A stretch of DNA of 64,000 nucleotides, from assembly GCF_900119165.1 (NCBI RefSeq), contig NZ_FPJG01000006.1:1550001-1614000 (forward strand), in the 5' to 3' direction. The DNA comes from Amycolatopsis australiensis. GTDB taxonomy: Bacteria > Actinomycetota > Actinomycetes > Mycobacteriales > Pseudonocardiaceae. Positions 9,001-16,822 of the stretch are shown here, piece after piece. The notes beneath the pieces were generated by a model. That model worked only from the letters and a program-made list of their open reading frames with translations, made no database searches and was not told where the DNA came from. The translations under genes were made by a program, and so were the position numbers. How positions within the stretch are numbered: the stretch's first letter is position 1; each line of letters opens with the position of its first letter.

Positions 9001-9087
9001 GACACCGGCACCGTGCGCGACGGACAATTCGGGGCTGGGCCAAGCAAAAGCGCAGGCCGTGCGGCCGTGTGGGTGGGCCCGTTCCCG

Positions 9088-9918
9088 CTAGCGCAACCGA
9101 CGGCGACGGCTGAGGCCGTACCAGGTCGCGCCGGCGGCCACCGCGCCGACGCCGAGGGCCACCACGCCCGCCGAGCGCGTCGGGATCCGGCTGCGCAGGG
9201 ACATGGGCCGCTCGAAGGCCAGGATCGGCCAGCCGCGTTCGAGCGCCTCGCGCCGCAAGAGCTTGTCGGGGTTGACCGCGTGCGGGTGCCCGACGACCTC
9301 CAGCAGCGGGATGTCGGTGCTCGAATCGGTGTAGGCGAAGCACTCGGCGAGGTCGTAGCCGTGGGTCGCGGCGAGCTGCTTCGCGGCGACGGCCTTGTTG
9401 GCGCCGTAGCAGTAGAAGTCGACCTCGCCGGAGTAGCGGCCGTCGACGATCTGCATGCGCGTGGCGACGCTCCGGGTCGCGCCGAGCATCTCCGCCACGG
9501 GCGCGACGACCTCCTCGCCGGTCGCCGACAGGACGATGACGTCGTGCCCGTCCTCGCGGTGCCGCGCGATCAGCTCGGCCGCCTCGACGTACACGAGCGG
9601 GTCGACGACGTCGTGCAGCGTCTCGCGGACGATCGCCGACACCTGGGCGACGTCCCAGCCCGCGCACAGCCGGGAAACCTCGGCGCGCAGCCGTTCGGTC
9701 TTGTTTTCGTCGGCGCCGGCGAGTGAGAACACCAGCTGCGCGTAGGCGCTGCGCAACGCGGCGCGCCGGTTGATCAATCCCTCTTTGAGCAACGGTTTGC
9801 TGAACGCCAGCGCGCTCGACGAGGCGATGATCGTCTTGTCCAGGTCGAAGAACGCGGCCACCGCGTGCTCCGGGCCCGGCTTCCGGATGCGCGACGGCGC
9901 ACTGCTCGGTTCGGCCAC
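9088..9918 (-). CDS. HAD-IB family phosphatase with C-terminal membrane anchor
   Basis: A 276-residue SerB-like haloacid dehalogenase hydrolase, the family found next to the Tad cluster in many actinobacteria (Rv3661 in M. tuberculosis). Motif I is FFDLDKTI, motif II is VLSATGEE and motif III is YTDSSTDIPLLE. The last 25 residues form one hydrophobic segment followed by RRRRLR, so the enzyme is probably tethered to the membrane facing the cytoplasm. I take GTG 9918 as start; the extension to about 10008 is basic, repetitive and unlike the family. It is transcribed away from the ssd/Tad operon. The substrate is unknown: phosphoserine is possible, but related proteins in differentiation loci are unassigned. 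Confidence 0.85.
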   Translation of the reverse strand: MAEPSSAPSRIRKPGPEHAVAAFFDLDKTIIASSSALAFSKPLLKEGLINRRAALRSAYAQLVFSLAGADENKTERLRAEVSRLCAGWDVAQVSAIVRETLHDVVDPLVYVEAAELIARHREDGHDVIVLSATGEEVVAPVAEMLGATRSVATRMQIVDGRYSGEVDFYCYGANKAVAAKQLAATHGYDLAECFAYTDSSTDIPLLEVVGHPHAVNPDKLLRREALERGWPILAFERPMSLRSRIPTRSAGVVALGVGAVAAGATWYGLSRRRRLR

Positions 9919-10088
9919 CCGCCCAGGATAGGAGCTTGATCGCGACGCGTCCCGTTGATCCACCACGCGCGCGTCGCGGCGGGCGGAAAATCCATGACAG
10001 GAAGGCACTTCCGGCGCGCCGTGCCGTTACCGAACTGTGTGCCTCGCCCGGCGCGCGAACCGGCCACCGGCGGAGTTACAGTGAGGAA
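9919..10088. promoter_or_regulatory. Divergent intergenic region; -10 element of the 6C RNA
   Basis: Gene-free DNA between the HAD gene and the 6C RNA. A TACAGT hexamer at 10077-10082 fits the actinobacterial TAnnnT -10 box and would start transcription near 10089, exactly before the first hairpin of the RNA. No good -35 is visible, and no promoter for the HAD gene could be identified. Confidence 0.4.
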
Positions 10089-10182
10089 GCCCGGTGTCCA
10101 ACCGGGCCGGTTCAGTCCGACCCCCCGGGGCTGAACCCACGGCGGCCCCCGTCCCTCCCCCCTGGCGGGGGCCGCCCTCTTA
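10089..10182 (+). ncRNA. 6C small RNA
   Basis: Two strong hairpins each expose a run of six cytosines in the loop, the defining feature of the actinobacterial 6C RNA. The first has stem GGTTCAG 10109-10115 with CTGAACC 10131-10137 and CCCCCC at 10121-10126. The second has stem GGCGGCCCCCG 10141-10151 with CGGGGGCCGCC 10166-10176 and CCCCCC at 10157-10162, followed by a T-rich tail, so it also serves as terminator. A smaller hairpin, CCCGGT/ACCGGG, precedes them. Its place upstream of ssd and in the same orientation equals that of B11/6C in M. tuberculosis. The known function is trans-regulation through the C-rich loops. Confidence 0.85.
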
Positions 10183-10525
10183 CTTCTCGCTTACCTTTTT
10201 CGATTCCGCTCGTCGTGGCTCGTCGGTGTTTTGCCTTCCGCTTACCTTTTTTCGCGTTCGTTTACCTCGGCCGTCGATTCCCGAATCGGCAGGCGTCGGA
10301 TGCGGGTATTCGTGCCGGTTTCCGCCGCACGTGCGTCGCGGGCGGGCGCGACCCTGCCACAGCCCACCGACAGAACCGGCCCGCGAGCGGTCCCCGGACG
10401 GAAGTTGTCCACAACACCCCGGTTGTCCACAGCCGGCCGCCCGCCCCGTTGTGCCCCCGAGTCCCCGAGCGCGACGGTGGAAGCCGGGCCACCCACGGCC
10501 CGCACCGACGACGGGGGAGGAACGC
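10183..10525 (+). promoter_or_regulatory. Leader region before the Tad operon
   Basis: Gene-free DNA between the 6C terminator and ssd. It carries two similar T-rich words, CGCTTACCTTTTTCG near 10188-10202 and CGCTTACCTTTTTTCG near 10240-10255, and two TTGTCCACA words near 10405 and 10423. The second pair resembles half DnaA boxes (TTGTCCACA), but two copies without an AT-rich unwinding element do not make an origin. No promoter could be fixed with confidence. Confidence 0.3.
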
Positions 10526-11599
10526 ATGACAGGGGACCGGCCACTGGTGGTCGCCGCGGACGAAACCGTGCTCGACGAGATCCTGCGGGTGGCCGCGGTC
10601 GCGGGCTGTGAGCTCGACCGGGCACCGGACCTGACGGCGGCGAGCGGCCACTGGGCCAGGGCACCGCTGGTGGTGCTGGACGAGGAAGCCGTGCGGCTGC
10701 CACCTGCCCTGCCCCGGCGACGCGGAGTGCTCCTGGTCTGCAAAGGCAGCCCGGGGCCACGGACGTGGGAGCACGCGTTCCGCGTCGGCGTCGAGCGGGT
10801 GATCTCGCTGCCGGACGAGGAAACGGAGCTGGCGGGAGCGTTCGCCGACGTCGTGGAGACACCGGCGGAGGAAGCGGGCTTGGTACTGGGCGTGGTCGGC
10901 GGCCGCGGCGGCGCGGGCGCATCGGTCTTCGCGGCGGCACTGGCACTGGCGGCCGACCGTGAACCGGGCGGCGCGCTGCTGGTGGACTGCGACCCACTGG
11001 GCGGCGGCCTGGACCTGTTGCTGGGCCTGGAAAAGGTACCGGGCCCCCGCTGGTCGGAGGTACGGCTGAGCGGCCGCGTATCGGCACCGGCACTGGCGGC
11101 GGCGTTGCCGCAAAGAAAGCATCGCGGCGGCAGCCTCCCGGTACTGGCGTGCGGCCGGGAGGGAGAAGGCCCGGAGGTGGAGAGCCTGTCGGCGGTGATA
11201 GCGGCGGGCAGGCGCTCAGGCCGCACGGTGGTCTGCGACTTACCCCGGACGTTGGGCGACGCAGCAACGGAAGCGGTGGCGGTGGCCGACCTGGTGACGC
11301 TGCTGGTACCGGTGGAGTTCCGAGCATGCATGGCGGCAAAGCAGGTCCAGCGACGGCTGTCGGAACTGACGGCGCGCCTGGGCGTTGTCGCATGTGGACG
11401 ATCGAGGGCAGGAGTACCACCCACCCAGACGGCAGCCCTCCTCGGCCCGCCACTGCTGGCGTCGATGCCCCCGGAGAGGGGCCTCGAGGCGACGATCGAG
11501 CGAGGAGAGTTCCCGGCAAAGCCCTCAGGCCCACTGGCAACAGCGGCGACCGAGGTGCTGGCGGTAGCCCGCCGCGAAGCCAGAGCAGCGGCCCGATGA
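10526..11599 (+). CDS. ssd: Septum-site-determining/CpaE-like protein Ssd, first gene of the Tad operon
   Basis: A 357-residue MinD/ParA-superfamily protein matching the actinobacterial 'helicase/secretion neighborhood CpaE-like' family (Rv3660c, Ssd). The N-terminal ~110 residues form a receiver-like domain. The P-loop region reads VVGGRGGAGASVFAAAL near residue 120, a deviant Walker A in which the usual lysines are replaced, as is typical of this family. LLVDCDPLGGGLDLLLG follows. In Tad systems CpaE/TadZ positions the secretion machine; the mycobacterial homolog inhibits septation. ATG 10526 has GGGGGAGG five bases upstream. The stop overlaps the next start (ATGA), beginning a chain of coupled genes. 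Confidence 0.9.
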   Translation: MTGDRPLVVAADETVLDEILRVAAVAGCELDRAPDLTAASGHWARAPLVVLDEEAVRLPPALPRRRGVLLVCKGSPGPRTWEHAFRVGVERVISLPDEETELAGAFADVVETPAEEAGLVLGVVGGRGGAGASVFAAALALAADREPGGALLVDCDPLGGGLDLLLGLEKVPGPRWSEVRLSGRVSAPALAAALPQRKHRGGSLPVLACGREGEGPEVESLSAVIAAGRRSGRTVVCDLPRTLGDAATEAVAVADLVTLLVPVEFRACMAAKQVQRRLSELTARLGVVACGRSRAGVPPTQTAALLGPPLLASMPPERGLEATIERGEFPAKPSGPLATAATEVLAVARREARAAAR

Positions 11600-11766
11600 G
11601 CATGGAGTTACGCACCGGAGGCCGCCCGATGAGCGTGGCGGAGCTGCTGTGGCCAACGGTCCTGAGCCTGGCATCCCGAGGCCCGGTAAGCGCGGAGAAC
11701 TTCCTGACGCTGCTGGCAGCCCCGAGCGAGCTCCAGACCCCAAACCGCAAGGAGAGCCCCCGATGA
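11596..11766 (+). CDS. Small protein of unknown function in the Tad operon (56 aa)
   Basis: A 56-residue ORF whose ATG overlaps the ssd stop by 4 bp and whose stop overlaps the next ATG by 4 bp. The middle, AELLWPTVLSLASRGPVSAENFLTLL, contains two short amphipathic helices; both ends are polar. I recognise no family. The double coupling within an operon where nearly every junction is ATGA or GTGA is the main reason to believe it is translated. It could instead be a fortuitous reading frame retained while DNA expanded between ssd and tadA, which usually lie closer together. Confidence 0.45.
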   Translation: MSMELRTGGRPMSVAELLWPTVLSLASRGPVSAENFLTLLAAPSELQTPNRKESPR

Positions 11767-12305
11767 CGCCCGACAAACCCCCTGCAGGCACCCGAGTGAC
11801 CGCCCACCAAGGCCGGGCGGTGCTCTCATTCCGCGTGGCGGCCACCATGCAGCGACCGGGCACCCGAGTCAGGGCCTGCCGTGGCAGAGCCGCGCTTCCA
11901 CCCCGCCCGGCAGCCCTTCGGAGCCAGCCGGTCCCGTCGGCAGGCACCCGCGTGACCGCCTCCCACAGCCGGGCGGTGCTCCCATCGCGCCCGGCCGCCA
12001 ACCCGCAGCAGCCTGGCACTCGAGTCACGGCCTGCCACAGCCGAGCCGCGCTCCCCTCCTGCCTGGCGGCCGCCCCGCAGCCATCCGGCACCCGAGTGAC
12101 CGCCCGCGACGGCCGAGCCACGATTCCATCCCGTCTGGCGGCCAGCCCGCAGCCGCGGGGCGCCCGAGTGACCGCCCACCAAGGCCGGGCGGTGCTCCCA
12201 TCCCGCGTGGCGGCCGACCCGCCTCCACCCGGCACTCGAGTCACCACCGCCTACATCCCCTCAACTCCGCGACCCACCCCGGCACCCGAGGCGGTAACCC
12301 CATGA
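11763..12305 (+). CDS. Repeat protein of unknown function between ssd and tadA
   Basis: A 180-residue ORF joined to both neighbours by 4-bp ATGA overlaps (11763-11766 and 12302-12305). It is almost wholly made of six copies of a 24-residue unit (one copy is 28) built on GTRVTAxxxRAxLPSRxAA, rich in Arg, Ala and Pro and free of acidic residues. No signal peptide, membrane segment or known domain is visible. The unit is 72 bp in DNA and all changes keep frame, which argues for translation. However, the opposite strand is also open across the array, so a non-coding minisatellite that happens to read through cannot be excluded. No function is proposed. Confidence 0.45.
   Translation: MTPDKPPAGTRVTAHQGRAVLSFRVAATMQRPGTRVRACRGRAALPPRPAALRSQPVPSAGTRVTASHSRAVLPSRPAANPQQPGTRVTACHSRAALPSCLAAAPQPSGTRVTARDGRATIPSRLAASPQPRGARVTAHQGRAVLPSRVAADPPPPGTRVTTAYIPSTPRPTPAPEAVTP
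11787..12230. repeat. 72-bp tandem repeat array (six units)
   Basis: Units begin with GGCACCCGAGTGACCGCC or close variants at about 11787, 11859, 11943, 12015, 12087 and 12159. Five are 72 bp and one is 84 bp, all multiples of three. Divergence between units is moderate, so the array is not a very recent expansion. Confidence 0.8.
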
Positions 12306-13453
12306 CCACCGACTTCGTGGACCGCGTCCGCAACCGCCTGGCGGGCGACCGCCGTCAGGCGGACCCGGTCGCCGTAGCCACGGCGGTCCGCGCCGAAGCC
12401 GGCGGCGCCCTCGGCCACGTCGCCGTGCTCGACGCGGCCCGCCAAGCCCGCGACGAGTTCGTCGGCGCCGGCCCGCTGGCCCCGCTCCTCGACAATCCCG
12501 CGACCACCGACGTGCTCGTCACCGGCCCGGAGGAAGTCTGGATCGACGGCCCCGAAGGCCTCACCCACACGGGTATCCGCTTCAAGGACGAAGAAGCCGT
12601 CCGCCGTCTCGCCCAGCGTCTCGCCCTCGCGGCCGGCCGCCGGCTCGACGACGCCCAGCCCTACGTGGACGGCTGGCTCCCCGGCTCCGGCGCCCACGGC
12701 CGCATCCGCATGCACGCCGTCCTCCCGCCGGTGGCGGCCAACGGCACCTGCCTGTCCCTGCGCGTCCTCCGCCCGGCCACTCACGACCTCACAAAGCTGC
12801 GCGAACTCGGGGCGTTCGACGAGAACGGTGCGAACCTGCTGCGGACGGTCGTCTCGAAACGCATGGCGTTCCTCGTCACCGGCGGCACCGGCGCAGGCAA
12901 GACAACGCTCCTGGCAGCGCTGCTCGGCGCGGTAGACCCGGCCGAGCGCATCGTCTGCGTGGAAGACGCCGCCGAGCTGCAGCCCGAGCACCCGCAGTTC
13001 GTCAGCCTCGTCGCCCGACCGGCCAATGTGGAGGGTGCGGGCGCGGTCGGCCTGCCGGAGCTGGTCCGCCAGGCGCTGCGCATGCGCCCCGACCGGCTCG
13101 TGGTCGGCGAGGTCCGCGGCGCCGAGGTCGGCGCCCTGCTCACGGCGCTGAACACCGGCCACGACGGCGGCGCCTGCACCGTCCACGCCAATTCGCCTGC
13201 AGAGGTACCCGCCCGCATCGAGGCACTCGCCGCCCTCGGCGGTCTCGGTCGCGACGCGGTGCACAGCCAGCTCGTCGCCGCGATCCGCGTGGTCCTCCAC
13301 ATGCGGCGCGAACCGGGCGGTCACCGGCGCCTCGCCGAAGTCGGCGTCCTCCGCGCCGAACACGGCCGGGCGCGGGTCGTGCCGGTGTGGCGCGCGGGCC
13401 GCTGGACGGTCGACCGCCACCTGTTCGCCGCGACGGGAGCGATCGCGTGCTGA
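12302..13453 (+). CDS. tadA: Tad/VirB11-type secretion ATPase
   Basis: A 383-residue hexameric ATPase of the GspE/VirB11 superfamily that powers assembly of Flp/Tad pili at the cytoplasmic face. Walker A is GGTGAGKTT (Lys200), followed by an Asp box-like VCVEDAAELQP, Walker B around RPDRLVVGEVRGAE and a His box in GACTVHANS. It matches the 'helicase/secretion neighborhood ATPase' family (Rv3659c position). ATG 12302 overlaps the upstream repeat ORF stop by 4 bp. The TadB/TadC-like inner-membrane proteins follow directly, as expected for one machine. Confidence 0.94.
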   Translation: MTTDFVDRVRNRLAGDRRQADPVAVATAVRAEAGGALGHVAVLDAARQARDEFVGAGPLAPLLDNPATTDVLVTGPEEVWIDGPEGLTHTGIRFKDEEAVRRLAQRLALAAGRRLDDAQPYVDGWLPGSGAHGRIRMHAVLPPVAANGTCLSLRVLRPATHDLTKLRELGAFDENGANLLRTVVSKRMAFLVTGGTGAGKTTLLAALLGAVDPAERIVCVEDAAELQPEHPQFVSLVARPANVEGAGAVGLPELVRQALRMRPDRLVVGEVRGAEVGALLTALNTGHDGGACTVHANSPAEVPARIEALAALGGLGRDAVHSQLVAAIRVVLHMRREPGGHRRLAEVGVLRAEHGRARVVPVWRAGRWTVDRHLFAATGAIAC

Positions 13454-13521
13454 GCCTCCTCCTCGTCCGTCTTTCCTTACTGGTGACCATCTTCCCGCGC
13501 CGGCGAAGGAGACCGAGATGA
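13447..13521 (+). CDS. Possible 24-residue membrane micro-ORF between tadA and tadB
   Basis: A GTG at 13447 overlaps the tadA stop, and the frame ends at a TGA that overlaps the tadB ATG. The product is a hydrophobic stretch (VLSLLLVRLSLLVTIFP) followed by seven residues that are mostly arginine, like a minimal single-pass membrane peptide. The 64-bp gap it fills would otherwise be the only sizeable spacer in the operon. Support is limited to the coupling geometry and composition. Confidence 0.25.
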   Translation: MLSLLLVRLSLLVTIFPRRRRRPR

Positions 13522-14276
13522 TCACGGCGTGGGTCCTGCTGTGCGCCGGCGCGGCCTTGGCGTGCTGGCCCGCGGCACCGACCCGCCTCCAGGCCATGGT
13601 CGAGCGGCCGACGACGGTCCGCCTACCTGACGTGTGGGCCGCGGTCAGGTGGCTGCTGCCGACCGCGCTGGCCGGCCTGCTGACGGGAGTGGGTGGCGCG
13701 ATCGCGGCCGCCGCCCTGACGCTGGCGTGGCGCCAGGAGTGGCAAGCCCACCGCCGCGCCGCCGCCGACGTGGCGATGGTGGCCCACACGGCGACGGCGC
13801 TTCGCACGATGGTGGCCGAACTCCGCTCCGGCGCCCACCCGGTGACCGCCGCGGAAGCAGCAGCCGAGGCCGTCCCCGCGGTGGCCGACGAACTCCACGC
13901 CCTGGCTGCGTCGGCCCGCCTCGACGGCGAACTGGACGCACCAACGCTCCCGGCGCTGGCGGGAGCGTGGACGTTGGGCAAGCGCTACGGCCTGCCGATG
14001 GCCGACGTCTTGGACGCCACGCGCCGCGACGCCGAAGCAAGCCTGGCGTTCGCCCGCCGGATGCGCGCGAAACTGGCCGGTCCACGAGCGAGCGCGGCGG
14101 TGCTCACCGGCCTTCCGGTCCTCTGCTTGCTGCTCGGGCAGGCCATGGGCGCGTCGCCGGTGTCGGTTCTGACCGGCAGCGTGCCGGGCCAGCTGCTGCT
14201 GGTCGCCGGCAGCGTCCTGCTCTGGGCCGGGACGGCCTGGTGCCGCGCCTTGACAGGACGGGTACGCGTCCGATGA
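13518..14276 (+). CDS. tadB: TadB-like type II/Tad secretion inner-membrane protein
   Basis: A 252-residue T2SF/GspF-family platform protein. It has an N-terminal hydrophobic pair (about 1-20 and 45-70), a cytoplasmic helical region (TALRTMVAELRSGAHPVTAAEAA) typical of the F domain, and two C-terminal membrane helices. AAGGAG sits six bases before ATG 13518. It is expected to work with the downstream TadC-like protein and the TadA ATPase to polymerise the small pilin encoded next. Its stop overlaps the next start by 4 bp. Confidence 0.85.
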   Translation: MITAWVLLCAGAALACWPAAPTRLQAMVERPTTVRLPDVWAAVRWLLPTALAGLLTGVGGAIAAAALTLAWRQEWQAHRRAAADVAMVAHTATALRTMVAELRSGAHPVTAAEAAAEAVPAVADELHALAASARLDGELDAPTLPALAGAWTLGKRYGLPMADVLDATRRDAEASLAFARRMRAKLAGPRASAAVLTGLPVLCLLLGQAMGASPVSVLTGSVPGQLLLVAGSVLLWAGTAWCRALTGRVRVR

Positions 14277-14995
14277 ACGCAACGGCCCTCCTTCTCTTCG
14301 CCGGCGCTCTCGTCGTATGGCCGGGAGACAACGCCGCAGCGCGGCGCTTCACCTGGCTACAGGACCGAAAACCGCCTGATCCCCGCAATTGGCCCCGGGC
14401 ACTCACGCCTATCGCGACGACGCTGGGCGGCGTCTCGACGGCGGTGTTGATCGGCGGAGTGCCCGGAGTGGTCGTGGGCGCGCTGGTGACGGCGGTGGGC
14501 TGGTGGGCGATCCGCCGCACCCGACGGCCACGAGTACCGACCATCGACGTAGCCGCCAAGCTGCGGCTCGCCGGGACACTGGACCTGCTGGCCGCGTGCC
14601 TGCGGGCGGGACTGCCGGTCTCATCGGCGCTCGATGCGGTAGCCGACACGGCTCCGCCCGAGGTGGGCGAGGCGCTGCGCTCGACCGCCGGCCTGCTCGC
14701 GCTCGGCTCCGGCCCGGAGCGGGCGTGGTCCCCGGTGCGGTCGATTCCTGGCCTCGGCGAGCTGGCGGCAGCGGCGATCAGGACATCCCGCTCGGGAGCC
14801 GCATTCGCCACGGCGGCCGCCAACCTGGCCGAACTGTTGCGTGACGAGCTGGCCACCGAAGCGGAAGAACGCGCGGAGCGAGCCGGGGTGGCGCTGGCGC
14901 TGCCAGTCGGCCTGTGTTTCCTGCCGGCGTTCTTCTGCCTGGGGGTGCTGCCGATCGTCCTGGGCCTGGCGGCACGCCTCGGCCCGCTCTTCTGA
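14273..14995 (+). CDS. tadC: TadC-like type II/Tad secretion inner-membrane protein
   Basis: A 240-residue T2SF-domain membrane protein, with a single helix at the N-terminus, a pair near 50-85, the F-domain helices (LLAACLRAGLPVSSALDAVAD) and two hydrophobic segments at the end. Together with TadB it forms the platform of the Flp pilus machine. ATG 14273 is fused to the tadB stop as ATGA. The next gene is the pilin, in the standard order. Confidence 0.85.
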   Translation: MNATALLLFAGALVVWPGDNAAARRFTWLQDRKPPDPRNWPRALTPIATTLGGVSTAVLIGGVPGVVVGALVTAVGWWAIRRTRRPRVPTIDVAAKLRLAGTLDLLAACLRAGLPVSSALDAVADTAPPEVGEALRSTAGLLALGSGPERAWSPVRSIPGLGELAAAAIRTSRSGAAFATAAANLAELLRDELATEAEERAERAGVALALPVGLCFLPAFFCLGVLPIVLGLAARLGPLF

Positions 14996-15009
14996 TGAAA
15001 GGAAAACGC

Positions 15010-15186
15010 ATGCGCACTCCCACCCGCCGCCCCGGCTCGGACGACGGTTCGACGACGGTCGAGTACGCCGTCGTCACGGTCGCGGTAGCGGCCTTCGCGG
15101 CGGTCCTCTACACCCTGCTGACGGGCGACTCGGTCGTGTCGTGGCTGACGAACCTGGTCATGAAGGCCTTGACGGTGCCGTCGTGA
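15010..15186 (+). CDS. Flp-type pilin-like protein (DUF4244)
   Basis: A 58-residue protein with a short basic leader, then GSTTVEYAVVTVAVAAFAAV. This is the class III signal of Flp pilins, in which the prepilin peptidase cuts after Gly and leaves a conserved Glu at position five. A second hydrophobic stretch follows. AGGA lies six bases before ATG 15010; an in-frame ATG at 14995 is less well placed. It is the likely major pilin of the adjacent machine. No prepilin peptidase gene is visible in this operon, so processing must rely on one elsewhere. Confidence 0.85.
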   Translation: MRTPTRRPGSDDGSTTVEYAVVTVAVAAFAAVLYTLLTGDSVVSWLTNLVMKALTVPS

Positions 15187-15542
15187 GAAGCAGAGAAGAA
15201 GGCTCGGTGACGGTCGAGGCAGCGCTCGGCCTGGCGGGCCTGACAGTGGTGACGGTCCTGCTGCTGGCGGGTGTGGCGGTACTGACAAGCCAGCTGCGCT
15301 GCACAGACGCAGCCCGCGAGGCGGCAAGACTGCTGGCAAGAGGCCAACCGACCGAAGCGGCGGCAGCGGTACACAGGATCGCTCCACCGGACGCCAGCCT
15401 GGAGATAGAGCAGGCAGGCGACGACATAACGGTCAAGGTGAAGGCCAAGGAATCAACGGGCCTGCTCCCAGAGATCAAGCTGAGCGCAACGGCCTACGCG
15501 GTAGCAGAACCAGGCACGGAGACGACCGGTGCACCAGGCTGA
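15183..15542 (+). CDS. tadE: TadE-like minor pseudopilin
   Basis: A 119-residue protein with the TadE signature at its N-terminus, EEGSVTVEAALGLAGLTVV. A glycine-serine cleavage site and a Glu precede one hydrophobic helix, followed by a small extracytoplasmic domain. GTG 15183 overlaps the pilin stop by 4 bp. TadE-type pseudopilins are needed for Flp pilus assembly. There is nothing unusual in length for actinobacterial members. Confidence 0.85.
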   Translation: MRSREEGSVTVEAALGLAGLTVVTVLLLAGVAVLTSQLRCTDAAREAARLLARGQPTEAAAAVHRIAPPDASLEIEQAGDDITVKVKAKESTGLLPEIKLSATAYAVAEPGTETTGAPG

Positions 15543-16044
15543 ACCAAGCCGAGCAGCCAAGCAAGCCCGCGGAGTCGACGGCAGTTCCGGCGGCCGAGTC
15601 GAGCACCTCGGCGATTCCAGCAGGGCAGACCGCGTAAGCGGCCGGGCCGACTTCCGCTCGGAAGGTGCAGGCGAGCGGTTCCGCAGCCGCGACCGCCACC
15701 CGGACAGTGGTGCGGCCACCATCTGGACCGCGATGGCGGTCGCCGCACTGGCCGGTGTGGCGGTCCTCGTGTGCTGGCTGGCGGCAGCGGTCGATGCCCG
15801 GCACCGGGTGGAGGCCGCCGCCGATCTGGGGGCTCTCGCCGCCGCATCGCATGCTCGGGAAGGGCCTGACCGAGCGTGCCAGCACGCCAGGTGGATCGCC
15901 GATCGGATGGGCGTGACCCTGCTGACCTGCCGATGGCAGCGGCTCGATGCTTTCGTCGAAGTCCGGGGCCCGAGCCCCGGCCTGGGCGGGCTGCCCGGCC
16001 CGGCAGCCCGAGCCCGCGCCGGACCGACGGACCGGCCACCGTGA
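15529..16044 (+). CDS. TadE-like secretion-neighborhood protein (Rv3654c-type)
   Basis: A 171-residue protein matching the 'helicase/secretion neighborhood TadE-like' family. The conserved part is SGAATIWTAMAVAALAGVAVLVCWLAAAVDARHRVEAAADLGALAAAS at about residues 59-108, shown here only to mark the region that begins with SGAATIW. It holds one membrane helix and an extracellular Ala-rich helix. The start is uncertain: GTG 15529 gives a ~58-residue arginine- and serine-rich extension that overlaps tadE by 14 bp, and a start nearer the conserved segment is possible. It ends the Tad operon. Confidence 0.7.
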   Translation: MHQAEPSRAAKQARGVDGSSGGRVEHLGDSSRADRVSGRADFRSEGAGERFRSRDRHPDSGAATIWTAMAVAALAGVAVLVCWLAAAVDARHRVEAAADLGALAAASHAREGPDRACQHARWIADRMGVTLLTCRWQRLDAFVEVRGPSPGLGGLPGPAARARAGPTDRPP

Positions 16045-16057
16045 CCGGGCCACCACC

Positions 16058-16221
16058 GACCGGCCACCTCGATCAGGCCCACACTGACCCGCACCCTGAT
16101 CGGGCCAGCACTGGCTGGCCACCGCGACCGGCCCGCACTGACCGGCCACCTCGATCAGGCCCACACTGACCCGCACCGTGATCGGGCCAGCACTGACCGG
16201 CCACCGTGACCGGGCCTCGCG
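16058..16221. repeat. 82-bp tandem repeat, two copies
   Basis: The segment starting GACCGGCCACCTCGATCAGG at 16058 recurs at 16140, giving a period of 82 bp. A further partial copy starts near 16195, and shorter GACCGGCCACC words lie on either side. It falls in the gene-free stretch behind the Tad operon. Confidence 0.8.
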
Positions 16222-16822
16222 CCGACCGGCCGTCGTGACCAGGCGCGTGGTCGATGGGCCGCATGCGTGACTGGGTCGAAGCTGACCGGGCCGCGGTGAA
16301 TCGGGCCGCAGTGCACCGATCGCGGCGAGCTGTCCACCACCGGCCGGTCACCGCGACGATTCGCCCCGCCGGGCGCCCCTGTCCGCTCACCGGGACCCTG
16401 CCGACCAGCCGCTCGCCGGACGCCGACCGGTCGGTATGCCACGGTGACCGGCTGATCCGTCCGGCCGGGCGATGAGCGGCCCGTCGTCACGTGCAGCGGT
16501 CGCTGGTGTACGGCGAGCGGTCGGATCCGCTGCTCACCTGCGCCGAAGGCACGTGCTTCGGCAACCGTGCGCGCCGTCTGGGACCTGTCGATCCTGCGGT
16601 TTCGCACGACGAACGGTCCGTGGGCGGCTGCCGTTCACCGTCGATCCGCGCCCGCGGGTTCAGCCCGGCCGTACGGACTACTGGGCGTTCATCGCCGCGT
16701 AACCACCGGTTGTCGCGCGGGGGTTCCGGGCGATGTGCAACTTGCCGTTTAGTGAGATGTGCGACACCACGACAGGGTTTAGCGGGGTCGTGGAGAACCG
16801 GAACTTGAAGGCAGGAAAGACA
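16222..16822. other. Gene-free GC-rich spacer
   Basis: About 600 bp with short frames only and no recognisable protein. Many degenerate GACCGG/GGGCCG words continue the repeat character of the preceding segment up to about 16450. The last 80 bp before the next gene, from 16730, are less GC-rich and presumably hold its promoter, but no confident hexamers were found. No terminator hairpin for the Tad operon was recognised. Confidence 0.4.

Noticed and set aside
8484..9087. c-di-AMP (ydaO) riboswitch upstream of the secreted cell-wall enzyme NagZ
   Set aside because: Considered because such riboswitches precede cell-wall hydrolases in actinobacteria, but the conserved ydaO blocks could not be found; the fold and synteny fit 6S/Ms1 better.
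10400..10440. Two TTGTCCACA words as part of a replication origin
   Set aside because: Only two DnaA-like words occur, with no AT-rich region and no dnaA/dnaN context.
10242..11810. Long minus-strand ORF over ssd and the repeat ORF
   Set aside because: It is Pro/Arg-rich shadow coding without domain. The plus-strand Ssd is a clear family member with a ribosome site.
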